Assembly: GCF_014202335.1 (NCBI RefSeq)
Contig: NZ_JACHGP010000001.1
Coordinates: 109,804 to 173,803, forward strand
Direction: 5' to 3'
Source of the DNA: Mycobacterium sp. AZCC_0083
GTDB taxonomy: Bacteria; Actinomycetota; Actinomycetes; Mycobacteriales; Mycobacteriaceae
Length of the DNA: 64,000 bases
This document shows positions 1 through 10,346 of the stretch, piece after piece (within the stretch, counting starts at the first letter, position 1; each line of letters begins with the position of its first letter). A model generated the notes under the pieces. The model searched no databases and was not told where the DNA came from. It saw nothing but the letters and a program-made list of their open reading frames with translations. A program made the position numbers and the translations under genes.

Positions 1-3000
1 CCGCCCGCCGGTCATGTACTCACAGGCGTGGTCGCCGACGCCCTCGACGACGGCCAGCGCGCCGGAGTTGCGGGCGCAGAACCGTTCGCCGACCCGCCCC
101 CGCAGGAACACCTCGCCGGAGGTGGCCCCGAAGACCAGGGTGTTGCCCGCGATCACGTTGTCCTCCGGAAGGAAGAGCACGTCGTCGTCCGGTCTGACGA
201 TCACCCGCCCTCCCGAGAGTCCCTTGCCGACATAGTCATTGGCGTCACCGATGAGGTCCAGCGTGATGCCGGGCGGCAGGAACGCGCCGAGCGACTGGCC
301 CGCGGAGCCCGTCAGCGTGACGTGGATGGTGTCGTCGAGCAGGCCCTGACCCCCGTACCTGCGCGTGACCTCGGCGCCCAGCAGAGTTCCTACGGTGCGG
401 TTGACGTTGCGTACCGGCAGTTCCAGCCGCACCGGACGGGCGTCCTCGAGGGCTCCCTCGGCCAGCGCAATGAGGGTCTGGTCGAGTGCGTGCTCGAGGG
501 CGTGGTCCTGGTCGCGCAACTTCCGCCGCTGGGTGAGCGGCGCGCCGTGCGCGTCCCTGGGGATCGCGAAGATGGGCGTCAGGTCCAGCCCGCGGCTCTT
601 CCAGTGCGCGACGCCTGGCGCGGTGTCGAGCACGTCGACGCGCCCGACGGCCTCATCGATGCTGCGGAAGCCCAACTCCGCCAAATACTTCCGGACGTCT
701 TCGGCAATGAACCGGAAGAAGTTCTCGACGAACTCCGGCTTGCCGTTGAACCGCGCCCGCAGCTCGGGGTTCTGAGTCGCCACACCGACCGGGCAGGTGT
801 CGAGGTGGCATACCCGCATCATGATGCAGCCGGCCACCACCAGCGGCGCCGTCGCGAAGCCGTACTCCTCGGCACCGAGCAATGCCGCGACGACGACGTC
901 GCGCGCCGTGCGCATGCCGCCGTCGCACTGCACCGTGATCCGGTCCCGAAGACCGTTGAGCACCAACGTCTGCTGGGTGTCGGCGAGCCCGATCTCCCAC
1001 GGCGCGCCCGCGTGCTTCAAGGACGTCAGAGGCGCCGCACCGGTTCCGCCGTCGTAACCCGAGATCAGCACCACGTCGGCGTGCGCCTTGGACACGCCCG
1101 CCGCGACGGTCCCGACTCCGACGGAGCTGACCAGCTTGACGTGGATCCGCGCCTCCGAGTTGGCGTTCTTGAGGTCGTGGATCAGCTGCGCCAAGTCCTC
1201 GATCGAGTAGATGTCGTGGTGCGGCGGCGGTGATATCAGCCCGACCCCAGGGGTGGAGTGCCGCGTCTTGGCGATGTTCGGGTACACCTTGTAGCCGGGC
1301 AGCTGGCCACCCTCGCCGGGCTTGGCGCCCTGGGCCATCTTGATCTGGATGTCGGTGGCGTTGACCAGGTAGTCGCTGGTGACGCCGAACCGTCCCGACG
1401 CCACCTGCTTGACCGCACTACGCCTGCGTGGGTCGTAGAGGCGGTCGACATCCTCGCCGCCCTCCCCCGAGTTCGAGCGGCCGCCGAGCGCGTTCATGGC
1501 GATCGCCATGGTCTCGTGCGCCTCGGCGGAGATCGAGCCGTAACTCATTGCGCCGGTGTTGAACCGGGTGAGGATGGCATCGACCGATTCCACCTCGTCC
1601 AACGAGACGGGCGGGCGCACACCGGTCTTCAATTCGAAGAGCCCCCGCAACGCACCGCCGTCGCGGGTCAGCCGGTTCACCTCGTCGGAGTACTGCTCGA
1701 AGACGTCGTGACGGCCGGTACGCGTCGAATGCTGCAGCAGGAAGACCACTTCCGGGGTGAACAGGTGAAGTTCGCCCTCCCGCCGGAAGGCGTACTCACC
1801 GCCGACCTCGAGCCTGCGGTGTACGCGCTCGGTCGGGTTCTCCGGATAGGCCCTGCGGTGCCGCAGCTTGACCTCCTCTGCAAGCACGTCGAGGCCGACA
1901 CCGCCAAGTTGGGTTGGTGTGCCTGCGAAGTACTCGTCGACGACGTCACGGTCGATCCCGATGGCCTCGAATGCCTGGGCGCCGGTGTAGGAGGCGACGG
2001 TCGAGATGCCCATCTTGCTCATGACCTTCATCACGCCCTTGCCGAGCGCCTTGAGGTAGTTGCGCACGGCAGCGGACGGCTCGATACCGGTCAGCTCGCC
2101 CTCCCTGACCAGGTCCTCGATGGACTCGAAGGCCAGATAGGGGTTCACGGCGGCGGCTCCGAAGCCGATCAGCATCGCAATGTGGTGCACCTCGCGTGCG
2201 TCACCGCTCTCCACCACCAGCCCGACGGTGGTGCGCTCCTTGGTGCGGACCAGGTGGTGGTGCACCGCCGAGACCGCGAGCAGCGACGGGATCGGTGCCT
2301 TGGTGTGATCGGAGTCGCGGTCGGAGATGACCAGCGTCCGTGCGCCTTTCGCGATCGCCTCGCAGGCCCGGACACGCAGATCGTCCAATGCCTCGCCCAA
2401 GCCCTCGCCGCCCCGTTCGACGTCGTAGAGCGCGCGTAGCACCGTGGTCTTGAGCCCGGGCTGTTCGCCGTCGTCGTTGATGTGGACGATCTTGTTCAGT
2501 TCGTCGTTGTCGAGCACCGGCCACGCCAACTTGATCTGCCGACAGGACGCGGCGGACGGTTCGAGCAGGTTGTGCTCCGGCCCCATCACCCGGGCCATCG
2601 ACGTCACGACCGCCTCGCGGATCGCGTCCAGGGGTGGGTTGGTGACCTGGGCGAAGAGCTCGACGAAGTAGTCGTAGAGCAGTCGCGACCGTTGCGAGAG
2701 CACGGCCGTCGGGGTGTCGGTTCCCATGGAGCCCAACGGCTCCGCGCCCGAGGCGGCCATGGGGGTGAGCAGGATGCGGAGCTCCTCCTCGGTGTAGCCG
2801 AAGGAAATCTGCCTGCGCACCACCGAGTCGTGGTTGGGCTGCACCCGAACCCGGTCGGGAAGCGTCTTGAGATCCAGAAGGCCCGAATGCAGCCATTCGT
2901 CGTAGGGCTCGGCCTCGGCCAGCTCGTCCTTGATCTCGTCGTCGGTCACGATCCGGCCCGCGGCAGTGTCGATGAGGAACATCTTTCCCGGCTCGAGGCG

Positions 3001-4227
3001 ACCCTTCGCCACGATCTCGGCCGATGGCACGTCCAGCACGCCACTCTCGCTGGCGAGGATGATCCGGTCGTCGATGGTGCGCCACCAGCGTCCTGGCCGT
3101 AAACCGTTGCGATCCAGGACGGCTCCGACGACGGTACCGTCGGTGAAGGTGACGCAGGCAGGCCCGTCCCATGGCTCCATCAGGGAGGCGTGAAACTGCC
3201 AGAACGCGCGGCGCGCCGGGTCCATCGTGGCGTTGTTCTCCCACGCCTCGGGGATCATCATCAGCACTGCGTGGGGAAGGCTCCGGCCGCCGAGGTGCAA
3301 CAGTTCGAGCACCTGGTCGAAGGCGGTGGAGTCCGACGACCCCGGCGGACAGACCGGTGACAGCCGGCTCAGGTCGCCAGGGATGCGGGTGCTGGCCAGC
3401 ATCGCCTCGCGGGCGTGCATCCGGTTGCGGTTGCCGCGGACGGTGTTGATCTCGCCGTTGTGGGCGACGAAGCGGAACGGGTGGGCCAGCGGCCATGACG
3501 GAAAGGTGTTGGTGGAGAAGCGACTATGCACGATCGCGATGGCGCTCTTGCAGCGTTCGTCGCGAAGGTCCTGGAAGAAGCGCGGCAGTTGCATCGTCGT
3601 CAGCATGCCCTTGTAGGCCATGGTCCGGCTGGACAGTGACGGGAAGTACACCTGCGATTCCTCTGGGGCTGCCTCGGCGCGCTTGCGCAGCGGGTACACC
3701 CTGCGGTCGAGGTCGATGCCTGCCGGCCGGTGACCGTTGTGTTCCGGTGCGGCGACGAACAATTGGGTCATGTGAGGCATGCAGCCGAGTGCGGTCATCC
3801 CGATCTCGGCCCCGTCGGGGTCGATGGGCACCTCACGCCAGCCGAGCACCTCGAGGCCCTCCTCGGCGGCGATGCCCTCGACGCTCGCACGGGCCACGGC
3901 GCGTGCAACGGGATCGCTTGGAAAGAAACAGATTCCGGCCGCGAACGTGTTCTCGCCGTCGGGCGAGGGTTGAGGCAAGTCGAAGTCGACGACCTCGCGC
4001 AGCAGGTCGACGGGAAGCTGCAGCAGAATGCCAGCGCCGTCACCGCTATTGGGTTCGGCGCCCGCTGCCCCGCGATGTTCGAGGTGCTCCAGCGCCGTCA
4101 GTCCGTCGGCAACGATGGCGTGCGAACGGCGGCCCTGGATGTCGGTGATCATGGCGACGCCGCACGAGTCTGACTCGCGCTCGGGGTCGTATAGACCCTG
4201 CGCATCGGGCAATGCCGAGAACAGCAT
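1..4227 (-). CDS. gltB: Glutamate synthase (GOGAT) large subunit, 3' end outside window
   Basis: Large subunit of NADPH-dependent glutamate synthase, which makes two glutamates from glutamine and 2-oxoglutarate in cytosolic ammonium assimilation. 1409 codons are visible. The N-terminus has the class II glutamine amidotransferase arrangement: a short propeptide and Cys22 in ESDSCGVAM, expected to become the catalytic N-terminal cysteine. The central and FMN-binding synthase domains follow. The 3Fe-4S signature CHLDTCPVG, preceded by another Cys, lies near residues 1190-1210. The start of the GXGXG C-terminal domain is visible, so only roughly the last 100 residues are missing. The ATG at 4227 has a GGAGG Shine-Dalgarno 7 nt upstream. 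gltD would be expected beyond the left edge. Confidence 0.97.
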   Translation of the reverse strand, partial: MLFSALPDAQGLYDPERESDSCGVAMITDIQGRRSHAIVADGLTALEHLEHRGAAGAEPNSGDGAGILLQLPVDLLREVVDFDLPQPSPDGENTFAAGICFFPSDPVARAVARASVEGIAAEEGLEVLGWREVPIDPDGAEIGMTALGCMPHMTQLFVAAPEHNGHRPAGIDLDRRVYPLRKRAEAAPEESQVYFPSLSSRTMAYKGMLTTMQLPRFFQDLRDERCKSAIAIVHSRFSTNTFPSWPLAHPFRFVAHNGEINTVRGNRNRMHAREAMLASTRIPGDLSRLSPVCPPGSSDSTAFDQVLELLHLGGRSLPHAVLMMIPEAWENNATMDPARRAFWQFHASLMEPWDGPACVTFTDGTVVGAVLDRNGLRPGRWWRTIDDRIILASESGVLDVPSAEIVAKGRLEPGKMFLIDTAAGRIVTDDEIKDELAEAEPYDEWLHSGLLDLKTLPDRVRVQPNHDSVVRRQISFGYTEEELRILLTPMAASGAEPLGSMGTDTPTAVLSQRSRLLYDYFVELFAQVTNPPLDAIREAVVTSMARVMGPEHNLLEPSAASCRQIKLAWPVLDNDELNKIVHINDDGEQPGLKTTVLRALYDVERGGEGLGEALDDLRVRACEAIAKGARTLVISDRDSDHTKAPIPSLLAVSAVHHHLVRTKERTTVGLVVESGDAREVHHIAMLIGFGAAAVNPYLAFESIEDLVREGELTGIEPSAAVRNYLKALGKGVMKVMSKMGISTVASYTGAQAFEAIGIDRDVVDEYFAGTPTQLGGVGLDVLAEEVKLRHRRAYPENPTERVHRRLEVGGEYAFRREGELHLFTPEVVFLLQHSTRTGRHDVFEQYSDEVNRLTRDGGALRGLFELKTGVRPPVSLDEVESVDAILTRFNTGAMSYGSISAEAHETMAIAMNALGGRSNSGEGGEDVDRLYDPRRRSAVKQVASGRFGVTSDYLVNATDIQIKMAQGAKPGEGGQLPGYKVYPNIAKTRHSTPGVGLISPPPHHDIYSIEDLAQLIHDLKNANSEARIHVKLVSSVGVGTVAAGVSKAHADVVLISGYDGGTGAAPLTSLKHAGAPWEIGLADTQQTLVLNGLRDRITVQCDGGMRTARDVVVAALLGAEEYGFATAPLVVAGCIMMRVCHLDTCPVGVATQNPELRARFNGKPEFVENFFRFIAEDVRKYLAELGFRSIDEAVGRVDVLDTAPGVAHWKSRGLDLTPIFAIPRDAHGAPLTQRRKLRDQDHALEHALDQTLIALAEGALEDARPVRLELPVRNVNRTVGTLLGAEVTRRYGGQGLLDDTIHVTLTGSAGQSLGAFLPPGITLDLIGDANDYVGKGLSGGRVIVRPDDDVLFLPEDNVIAGNTLVFGATSGEVFLRGRVGERFCARNSGALAVVEGVGDHACEYMTGGR

Positions 4228-4291
4228 TGGTATACCTCCGCAGTCCGGAAACTTTCTTCCTGGGACTGCACCGGCCCGAAGTTCGAGTGTA
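4228..4291 (-). promoter_or_regulatory. gltB leader with candidate -10 box and ribosome binding site
   Basis: Reading leftwards, TACACT (4291-4286) resembles a mycobacterial SigA -10 hexamer. It is followed by a leader of about 50-55 nt and a strong GGAGG seven bases before the gltB ATG. Unlike several other genes here, gltB therefore appears to have a conventional leadered mRNA. The promoter is inferred from the sequence only. Confidence 0.4.
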
Positions 4292-4308
4292 TCAGCGGAG
4301 TTGTGGCA

Positions 4309-4722
4309 CTACCCGCCGATGAGCGTCGGGACCAGCGGGAACCCCGGCCAGTTGCGCACGACGGTCCAGGCCAGCGCCAACACGCCGATCGTCACCGTCG
4401 CGGGGATCGGCATCAGGCGTAGGCCGCGTCGCCACCGCAGCAGAAGCCAGATCGCCAGCAGCGGGAGTCCGATCGTGAGGAACACGTTGTCGACCACTGC
4501 GGCTCCGATGTCACCGTGGAGCAGGTCGTGCGTCATCCGAAGACCGCCGCACGCCGGGCAATTCCAGCCGGTCAGCAGTTTGAAGGGACATCCGGGGAAC
4601 AGGAATCCGGCCCGGTGCGGATCGCTCAGGCCGACGTAGGCCAGCCCGCCGACGAACACCGCGCCGGTACCGAGTGTGCCCAGCAACGGACCGCGGGCGT
4701 TGCTGGTGGCGCTAGGTTCCAT
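4309..4722 (-). CDS. DUF2752 family membrane protein
   Basis: 137-residue membrane protein with the DUF2752 signature: a CPFKLLTGWNCPACGGLR block (residues about 48-65) with paired cysteines and a conserved Arg, between hydrophobic segments. One segment lies near residues 12-32 and two more follow the Cys motif. Biochemical function is unknown for the family. The gene overlaps the 3' end of the upstream TM2-domain gene by 11 bp, so the two are probably co-transcribed and translationally coupled. The pairing suggests a shared envelope role, which is inference. Confidence 0.85.
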   Translation of the reverse strand: MEPSATSNARGPLLGTLGTGAVFVGGLAYVGLSDPHRAGFLFPGCPFKLLTGWNCPACGGLRMTHDLLHGDIGAAVVDNVFLTIGLPLLAIWLLLRWRRGLRLMPIPATVTIGVLALAWTVVRNWPGFPLVPTLIGG

Positions 4723-5149
4723 CGCGGAGCGGACGGTTCTGCGGATCCCGGACCTTGTCGCCGAGGATCATGACGGCGTCGATGATGCCCCAGATGATCG
4801 CACCGATCCCGCAGGTGAAGAGACCGACCAGTAGCTGGGCGACGCCGAGGCCGGTGTAGCCGAGGTAGATGCGCCCGATGCCCACCAGGCCGAACAGTCC
4901 GAGCAGCTGCAGCAGGCCCGCGACCACCTTGGACTTCTCCGACAGCGGCTCTCCCGTGAGGGGATGGCGACCGTACGGCGCCGACGGGTCGTAGTACGCC
5001 CCCACGGGTGGTGGCGGGTACTGCGGTTGATACTGCGGCGGGAACGGGGGCGGCGCATATCCCGGTGGTGGCTGCTGGGGTGGCGGGGGCGCAGACGGTG
5101 TCCAGTCTTCTCTGCCCCCGAACTGCGGTTCCGTCATGCCATTCAGCAT
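4712..5149 (-). CDS. TM2 domain-containing membrane protein
   Basis: 145 residues. The first ~55 are a Pro/Tyr/Gln-rich, low-complexity cytoplasmic-type region. A TM2 domain follows (about residues 70-130): SKVVAGLLQLLGLFGLVGIGRIYLG-type first helix, a short turn, and a second helix ending in WGIIDAVMIL. TM2 proteins are small integral membrane proteins without an assigned enzymatic activity. The start at 5149 is preferred because GGAGGG lies 7 nt upstream; an ATG four codons in (5137) is the alternative. The gene heads a two-gene unit with the DUF2752 gene. Confidence 0.85.
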   Translation of the reverse strand: MLNGMTEPQFGGREDWTPSAPPPPQQPPPGYAPPPFPPQYQPQYPPPPVGAYYDPSAPYGRHPLTGEPLSEKSKVVAGLLQLLGLFGLVGIGRIYLGYTGLGVAQLLVGLFTCGIGAIIWGIIDAVMILGDKVRDPQNRPLRDGT

Positions 5150-5471
5150 GCCAGACCCTCCGGCTGGTCAGAAGGGTGGAGATTCATCGTACCGGGCGTG
5201 CACCGACCACGGGCGCAGTCTTTCGAGGGCGAGGCGTTCAGAGCATTGCGCCGACGTTCAGCGGCGGCGGCCCGCGGACGTTGCCGCCTCGGCATCGTCA
5301 CGCTGCGCATCGGATGCGGCTCAGGTGGCCTGACGATCGCCGGGTCACCTCGCCGGACGTCGCTGGAACCTGCGGGCGTAGTCGGGGCGGAATCGCCAAC
5401 TACCTCCCGCTGACAGCTACCTTTCAGATAACCCATCGACTGTTGCCAGCAAAGCGCTACATTCCTGAACC
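5150..5471. other. Intergenic region between TM2 gene and Ltp-like gene
   Basis: About 320 bp with divergent genes on either side. No convincing coding frame, RNA gene or repeat is seen. The right end (5430-5471) becomes relatively AT-rich. It carries TACATT (5458-5463), a candidate -10 box 8 nt before the ATG of the Ltp-like gene, compatible with a near-leaderless transcript. The left end holds the ribosome binding site of the TM2 gene. Confidence 0.5.
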
Positions 5472-5894
5472 ATGGACAAGAAACATGTCATTGCGCTCGC
5501 CACAACCGTGCTCCTGGCGATCAGCGTTGTCCCGGTGGGTGAAGCACGGGCAGATACGTTCCAACCCGGGCTATCTCTCAGCCCGCTGAGTCAGCTACCC
5601 CTCAGTCCGGTGAGTCAACAGAACGCCGTGCGCACCGCAGAGGACTACCTCGACGTTAGTGCCTTCTCCCGTCAGGGGCTCATCGACCAATTGGAATACA
5701 GCGACTTCTCAACGGAAGATGCAACATACGCCGTCGACCACATCACCGTTAACTGGAATGAGCAGGCGGCGAAGGCCGCAAAGGATTACCTCGACGTCTC
5801 AGGCTTCTCCCGTGGCGGACTCATCGACCAGCTCGTATATTCCGGATTCACCGCAGCGCAGGCGGAGTATGGAGTGGCCGCCACCGGGCTCTAG
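5472..5894 (+). CDS. Small secreted protein with two Ltp-type repeats
   Basis: 140 residues. The N-terminal Sec signal peptide has a charged start (MDKKH), a hydrophobic core and a likely cleavage after GEARA (about residue 27). There is no lipobox cysteine, so it is probably secreted rather than lipidated. The mature part holds two near-identical ~45-residue units containing AxDYLDVSxFSRxGLIDQL (about residues 55-98 and 102-140). These match the Ltp 'host cell surface-exposed lipoprotein' repeat, known from a streptococcal-phage superinfection-exclusion lipoprotein and common in actinobacterial genomes. Its role here is unknown. It is monocistronic, between divergent TM2 and convergent lgt. 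Confidence 0.8.
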   Translation: MDKKHVIALATTVLLAISVVPVGEARADTFQPGLSLSPLSQLPLSPVSQQNAVRTAEDYLDVSAFSRQGLIDQLEYSDFSTEDATYAVDHITVNWNEQAAKAAKDYLDVSGFSRGGLIDQLVYSGFTAAQAEYGVAATGL

Positions 5895-6072
5895 TCCGAC
5901 GGTCAATCCGTGTTTTCGCTGCCAGCCAGCCATTGAACGGCCGTCGGGCGCAGCTGCAAGCTGGATGAGCGCCCTTGTGCGGGGCCCGACGTGATCGCCA
6001 TGGCGACGGTGTCTCATCGGGACACGATGAACAGGTCGTCCATCACACCTATAAATGAAATTGCCGACGGCC

Positions 6073-8286
6073 TCAGCCGCGACGTCTCCACCATCGTCCA
6101 CGCGGCGGTTCAGCGACGGGCTGAACGGCGGGCTCGGGCTCAGCGGCGATCTCTTCAGCCACGGCTTCGGCCGCCTCGGCACCCTCAACCGCAGCCTCGT
6201 GCACCTCAGGCGCGTCCTGCTCAGCAGCCACGACCTCATCACCCTCGACCGAGCTCAACCCCTCCTCGGGCTCAGCTGCGTCGGCAGGGTCAGATCCATC
6301 GGACTCGGGCTCGGCGGCGTCTGCAGGCTCCGACTCGGCGACCGCCGGATCGGGTTCGTCGGCTGGCTCTGGATCAGACTCAGCAGACTCGCTTTCGGCG
6401 GCAACGTCCGCAGCCACGGCTTCGGCCTCCTCGGCACCTTCAACCGCAGCCTCGTGCACCTCGGGCGCGTCCTGTTCTGCAGCCACGACCTCGTCACCCT
6501 CGACCGAGCCCAGCCCCTCCTCGGGCTCGGGCTCGCCGGCGGACTTGGCTTCGGTGAACTCGGCAGACTCTCCGTCCGCGGCAGACTCGGCCTCTGTGTC
6601 CTCAGAGACCTCCGCGGGCTCGGTTTCAGCGGGCTCAGCCTCGGCGGCGACCTCTTCAGCCACGGCCTCGGCCTGCTCTGCACCCTCAACCGCAGCCTCG
6701 TGCACCTCGGGCGCGTCCTGCTGCGCCTCAACCACCTCGTCACCTTCGACCGAACCCGAACCCTCTTCCGGTTCAGGCTCGGTGGCGACGGGCGCGGCCT
6801 CGGTGTCGGCAGCCTCGGTCACGGCGTCGGGCTCTGGCTCGGCGTCGGACTTCACCTCAGCGAGCTCGGGGGACTCGGCAGGCTCAGCGTCGGGTTCGGG
6901 TTCAGCCTCGACGGCCTCGGGCTCGTTTTCGGCTTCGTCGGGCTCGTCTTCGTCTTCGGCTTCGTCGGGCTCGCTGCCTTCGGACTCAATCGCTTCCTCA
7001 GCGGCCTCGACCGACTCCGCTTCGGCGTCCTCTCCCGCAGCGGCTGCTTCCGATTCGTCGCCTTCCTCGGGCTCGTCCTCTTGCTCGGCGGCGAGTTCCT
7101 CAGCCTGCTCGGACATCGGCCCCGACTCGGAGCCAATCGGCACGGCACCTTCGATGTCGACCTCGTCTTCGGCATCGTCGGCCTCGGGATCTTCATCCGC
7201 CTCCGCAAGCGCGTCGGAGTCCTCGGACTCAGACTCGTCCACGTCCTCGACCGCCGCCGCCACGGTGGCAGGCTCGGCGTCACCCCCGGCGGCCGACTCC
7301 GGCACCGCGTCCTCGCGCTTGTCCTCCGCACCCGCCACCGTCGCCGCGGCGACCACGCCACTGGTGGCAGCGACGGCGACCAACTCCTCGCCGATCTCGT
7401 CGAGCAGCGACTCCTCGTCGATGTCGTTGCCCTTGAGCGTCACGGGATCTTCTCGACCCTTTGGCGCCACCATGATGTAGACGACCGCCGCGATGAACAC
7501 GAACGTCGAGGTGAACGTGTTGATCCGGATCCCGGCGATGTGGGTGGCCATGTCGCTACGCATCAACTCGACCCAGAACCTGCCGACGCAGTACCCCGCG
7601 ACGTACAGCGCGAACAGCCGGCCGTGGCCGATCTTGAAGCGCCGGTCGACGTAGATCAGCACCGCGAAAATCAGCAGGTTCCACAGCAATTCGTACAGGA
7701 ACGTCGGGTGGACCACTTCGACGAGCTGCCCTGTCGATACGCCGTTGAGCGAGTCGAGGACCCCGGCGGAGTTGCGCCGTTCGTAGATCTCCAGACCCCA
7801 CGGCAGCGTCGTCGCACGCCCATAGAGTTCCTGGTTGAAGTAGTTGCCGAGGCGGCCGATCGCCTGCGCCAGCACGATTCCGGGAGCGATCGCGTCGCCG
7901 AAGGCGGGCAGCGGGATGCCGCGGCTACGGCATCCGATCCACGCGCCGACGCCACCGAGTGCCACCGCACCCCAGATGCCGAGGCCGCCGTCCCAGATCC
8001 GAAGGGCCGCGCCGAATCCCGCGCCGTCGTCGCCGAAGTACGTCCGCCAGTCGGTCATGACGTGGTAGAGCCGGCCGCCGATCAGGCCGAACGGAACGGC
8101 CCACAGCGCGATGTCGTAGATGACGCCGGCCTGACCGCCACGGGCGACCCAACGACGGTCGCCGACGATCAGTGCGGCGACGATGCCGACGATGATGCAG
8201 AGCGCATATGCCCGCAGCGGCACCGGACCGAGATGCCACACACCCTGGGCCGGGCTCGGGATGTAGGCGAGTACCGATGTCGTCAC
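6073..8286 (-). CDS. lgt: Prolipoprotein diacylglyceryl transferase with giant acidic repeat tail
   Basis: Lgt transfers diacylglycerol from phosphatidylglycerol to the lipobox cysteine of prelipoproteins in the plasma membrane. Residues 1-~300 form the multi-spanning catalytic domain. They include GGRLYHVMTDW (70-80), IWDGGLGIWGA (97-107; the HGG of proteobacterial Lgt is WGA here) and the family signature GRLGNYFNQE (144-153). The remaining ~430 residues are a Glu/Ala/Asp-rich, presumably cytoplasmic and disordered tail ending in the basic GRWWRRRG. At 737 residues this far exceeds the ~260-300 of most bacterial Lgt and also the shorter tailed mycobacterial ones. The GTG start overlaps the trpA stop (GTGA), placing lgt last in the trp operon. 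Confidence 0.95.
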   Translation of the reverse strand: MTTSVLAYIPSPAQGVWHLGPVPLRAYALCIIVGIVAALIVGDRRWVARGGQAGVIYDIALWAVPFGLIGGRLYHVMTDWRTYFGDDGAGFGAALRIWDGGLGIWGAVALGGVGAWIGCRSRGIPLPAFGDAIAPGIVLAQAIGRLGNYFNQELYGRATTLPWGLEIYERRNSAGVLDSLNGVSTGQLVEVVHPTFLYELLWNLLIFAVLIYVDRRFKIGHGRLFALYVAGYCVGRFWVELMRSDMATHIAGIRINTFTSTFVFIAAVVYIMVAPKGREDPVTLKGNDIDEESLLDEIGEELVAVAATSGVVAAATVAGAEDKREDAVPESAAGGDAEPATVAAAVEDVDESESEDSDALAEADEDPEADDAEDEVDIEGAVPIGSESGPMSEQAEELAAEQEDEPEEGDESEAAAAGEDAEAESVEAAEEAIESEGSEPDEAEDEDEPDEAENEPEAVEAEPEPDAEPAESPELAEVKSDAEPEPDAVTEAADTEAAPVATEPEPEEGSGSVEGDEVVEAQQDAPEVHEAAVEGAEQAEAVAEEVAAEAEPAETEPAEVSEDTEAESAADGESAEFTEAKSAGEPEPEEGLGSVEGDEVVAAEQDAPEVHEAAVEGAEEAEAVAADVAAESESAESDPEPADEPDPAVAESEPADAAEPESDGSDPADAAEPEEGLSSVEGDEVVAAEQDAPEVHEAAVEGAEAAEAVAEEIAAEPEPAVQPVAEPPRGRWWRRRG
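6158..6780 (-). repeat. Three near-identical repeats encoding part of the Lgt tail
   Basis: Copies at about 6158-6270, 6413-6530 and 6659-6780 each encode EEGxxSVEGDEVVxAxQDAPEVHEAAVEGAExAEAVA with few differences. They are separated by variable Glu/Ala/Ser/Asp/Pro spacers. Nucleotide identity between copies is high, suggesting recent duplication or gene conversion within the tail. Confidence 0.85.
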
Positions 8287-9077
8287 GCTGTAATCCTCTG
8301 TCGCACTCCGTCGGCCAGTTCTTCGGTCAATGCCCGCACGGCGGGGATGCCCTCACTCAACGCCGACACCAGCGCCGATCCGACGATGACTCCGTCGGCG
8401 TAGGCACCGATCTGCGCGGCCTGTGCACGCGAACGCACCCCAAGCCCGACTCCGACGGGAATGTCGGAGACCGCCTTGACCCGCGCAACCAGTTCGGGCG
8501 CGGCATCGGACACCGCATCGCGAGCACCCGTCACGCCCATCGTCGACGCGGCGTAGACGAACCCGCGCGATGCCGCCACCGTGGTGGCAAGCCGCTCTGG
8601 GGTGGACGACGGCGCAACCAGGAAGATCCGATCCAGGCCGTGGGCGTCGGATACCCGAATCCACTCGTCGGCCTCGTCGACGATCAGGTCGGGGGTGATC
8701 AGGCCGAGGCCGCCGGCAGCCGCCAGATCACGCGCGAACGCGTCGACACCCCACCGCAGGACGGGGTTCCAGTAGGTCATCACCACGGCACGACCACCGG
8801 CATTGCTGATCGCCTCGACCGCAGTCAACGCGTCGCGGACCCGCACACCACCCTGCAGTGCGACGTTCGTTGCCGCCGCGATGGTCGGCCCATCCATTCC
8901 GGGGTCTGAATAGGCGATGCCGACTTCGATGATGTCGCAACCGGATTCGACCATGGCCGTCATCGCCGAGATCGACGTCGGGACGTCCGGGTACCCCGTT
9001 GGCAGGTAGCCGATCAGCGCCGAACGGTTCTCTGCGCGGCACGTTTCGAAAAGTCCGGCCAACCGGCTGGTCGTCAT
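8283..9077 (-). CDS. trpA: Tryptophan synthase alpha subunit
   Basis: 264-residue TIM barrel that cleaves indole-3-glycerol phosphate to indole and glyceraldehyde 3-phosphate, passing indole to TrpB. Visible signatures are [11 protein letters not shown] at the N-terminus, the catalytic Glu in [16 protein letters not shown], and the phosphate-binding [11 protein letters not shown] and [10 protein letters not shown] segments. The ATG at 9077 overlaps the trpB stop (ATGA) and fits the family length; a start 12 codons upstream would extend into trpB. The stop overlaps the lgt GTG. Confidence 0.96.
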   Translation of the reverse strand: MTTSRLAGLFETCRAENRSALIGYLPTGYPDVPTSISAMTAMVESGCDIIEVGIAYSDPGMDGPTIAAATNVALQGGVRVRDALTAVEAISNAGGRAVVMTYWNPVLRWGVDAFARDLAAAGGLGLITPDLIVDEADEWIRVSDAHGLDRIFLVAPSSTPERLATTVAASRGFVYAASTMGVTGARDAVSDAAPELVARVKAVSDIPVGVGLGVRSRAQAAQIGAYADGVIVGSALVSALSEGIPAVRALTEELADGVRQRITA

Positions 9078-10342
9078 TCTGGCGTCCCCTCGCCGTCGAA
9101 CAGGCCGAACCACTTCGCCGCCGTCTCGACGTCCTTGTCACCGCGGCCCGACAGGTTCACCAGGATGATCGATCCCGGGCCGAGCTCGACACCGAGCTTG
9201 AGTGCGCCGGCCACCGCGTGCGCGGACTCGATGGCCGGGATGATGCCCTCGGTCCGAGACAGCAGCGACAACGCGTCCATCGCCTCGGTGTCGGTGATCG
9301 GCCGATAATCGGCGCGACCGATATCCTTCAGGTAGGCATGCTCGGGCCCGACACCTGGATAGTCCAAACCCGCTGAGATCGAATGCGATTCGATGGTCTG
9401 GCCGTCCTCGTCCTGCAGCAGGTAGGAGAACGAGCCCTGGAAGGCGCCTGGCGAACCACCGGTGAACGTCGCGGCGTGCCTGCCCGTCTCCACCCCGTCG
9501 CCCGCGGCCTCGTAGCCGATCAGCCGGACACCCGGGTCGTCGATGAAGGCATGGAACACGCCGATCGCGTTCGACCCCCCGCCGACGCAGGCGGTGACCG
9601 CATCGGGCAGGCGATGCGCCTGCTCTTGAATCTGCACCCGCGCCTCGAGGCCGATGACGCGTTGAAAGTCACGCACCATGGCCGGGAACGGATGCGGGCC
9701 TGCCGCGGTACCGAAGCAGTAGTAGGTGTCGTCCGCGTGGGCGACCCAGTCGCGGAAGGTCTCGTTGATGGCATCCTTGAGCGTCTTCGAGCCGGACTCG
9801 ACGGACACCACCTCGGCGCCGAGCAGCCGCATCCTGGCCACGTTCAGCGCCTGCCGAGCGGTGTCGACGGCACCCATGTAGACCACGCACTCGATGCCGA
9901 GCAACGCGCAGGCGGTCGCCGTCGCCACCCCGTGCTGACCGGCACCGGTCTCGGCGATGATGCGAGTCTTGCCCATCTGCTGAGCGAGCAAGGCCTGCCC
10001 GAGGACGTTGTTGATCTTGTGGGAACCGGTGTGGTTCAGGTCTTCTCGCTTGAGGAACAGTCGCGCTCCCCCGGCATGCTCACTGAGCCGGGTGGCCTCG
10101 TAGAGCGGCGACGGCCTGCCGGTGTAGTGCCGCTGCAGGCGGTCCAGCTCATCGAGGAAGGTCTGGTCGGCCCGCGCCTTTTCGTAGGCGGCGGTGACTT
10201 CTTCGATCACCGCCATCAACGCCTCGGGGACCAGTCGTCCGCCGTAGGCGCCGAAGTAACCCTTGGCGTCCGGGTCGTGGGCAGTGGGTTCGGCGACGGC
10301 TGCGCTGGAACGCGGCAGCTCGGGACCGGCGAGATCGGCCAC
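9074..10342 (-). CDS. trpB: Tryptophan synthase beta subunit
   Basis: 422-residue PLP enzyme joining indole and serine to make tryptophan, in complex with TrpA. The PLP lysine lies in [18 protein letters not shown], followed by the [18 protein letters not shown] segment, the phosphate-cradle [10 protein letters not shown], and the C-terminal [13 protein letters not shown] start at 10342, 4 nt after the trpC stop, gives [13 protein letters not shown], the usual mycobacterial TrpB N-terminus and length. The frame stays open further upstream, but that is the trpC shadow. It is tightly linked to trpC and trpA. Confidence 0.95.
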   Translation of the reverse strand: MADLAGPELPRSSAAVAEPTAHDPDAKGYFGAYGGRLVPEALMAVIEEVTAAYEKARADQTFLDELDRLQRHYTGRPSPLYEATRLSEHAGGARLFLKREDLNHTGSHKINNVLGQALLAQQMGKTRIIAETGAGQHGVATATACALLGIECVVYMGAVDTARQALNVARMRLLGAEVVSVESGSKTLKDAINETFRDWVAHADDTYYCFGTAAGPHPFPAMVRDFQRVIGLEARVQIQEQAHRLPDAVTACVGGGSNAIGVFHAFIDDPGVRLIGYEAAGDGVETGRHAATFTGGSPGAFQGSFSYLLQDEDGQTIESHSISAGLDYPGVGPEHAYLKDIGRADYRPITDTEAMDALSLLSRTEGIIPAIESAHAVAGALKLGVELGPGSIILVNLSGRGDKDVETAAKWFGLFDGEGTPE

Positions 10343-10346
10343 TATC

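Noticed and set aside
28..1233. Long open frame on the + strand opposite gltB
   Set aside because: It is antisense to strongly conserved gltB sequence and has the Arg/Val/Asp-rich composition typical of shadow frames in GC-rich DNA; no recognisable motif.
6055..8403. 782-codon + strand open frame opposite lgt
   Set aside because: It arises because the Glu/Ala-rich Lgt tail reads as Leu/Gly/Ser-rich on the other strand. Its sequence simply mirrors the repeats and the conserved Lgt catalytic domain.
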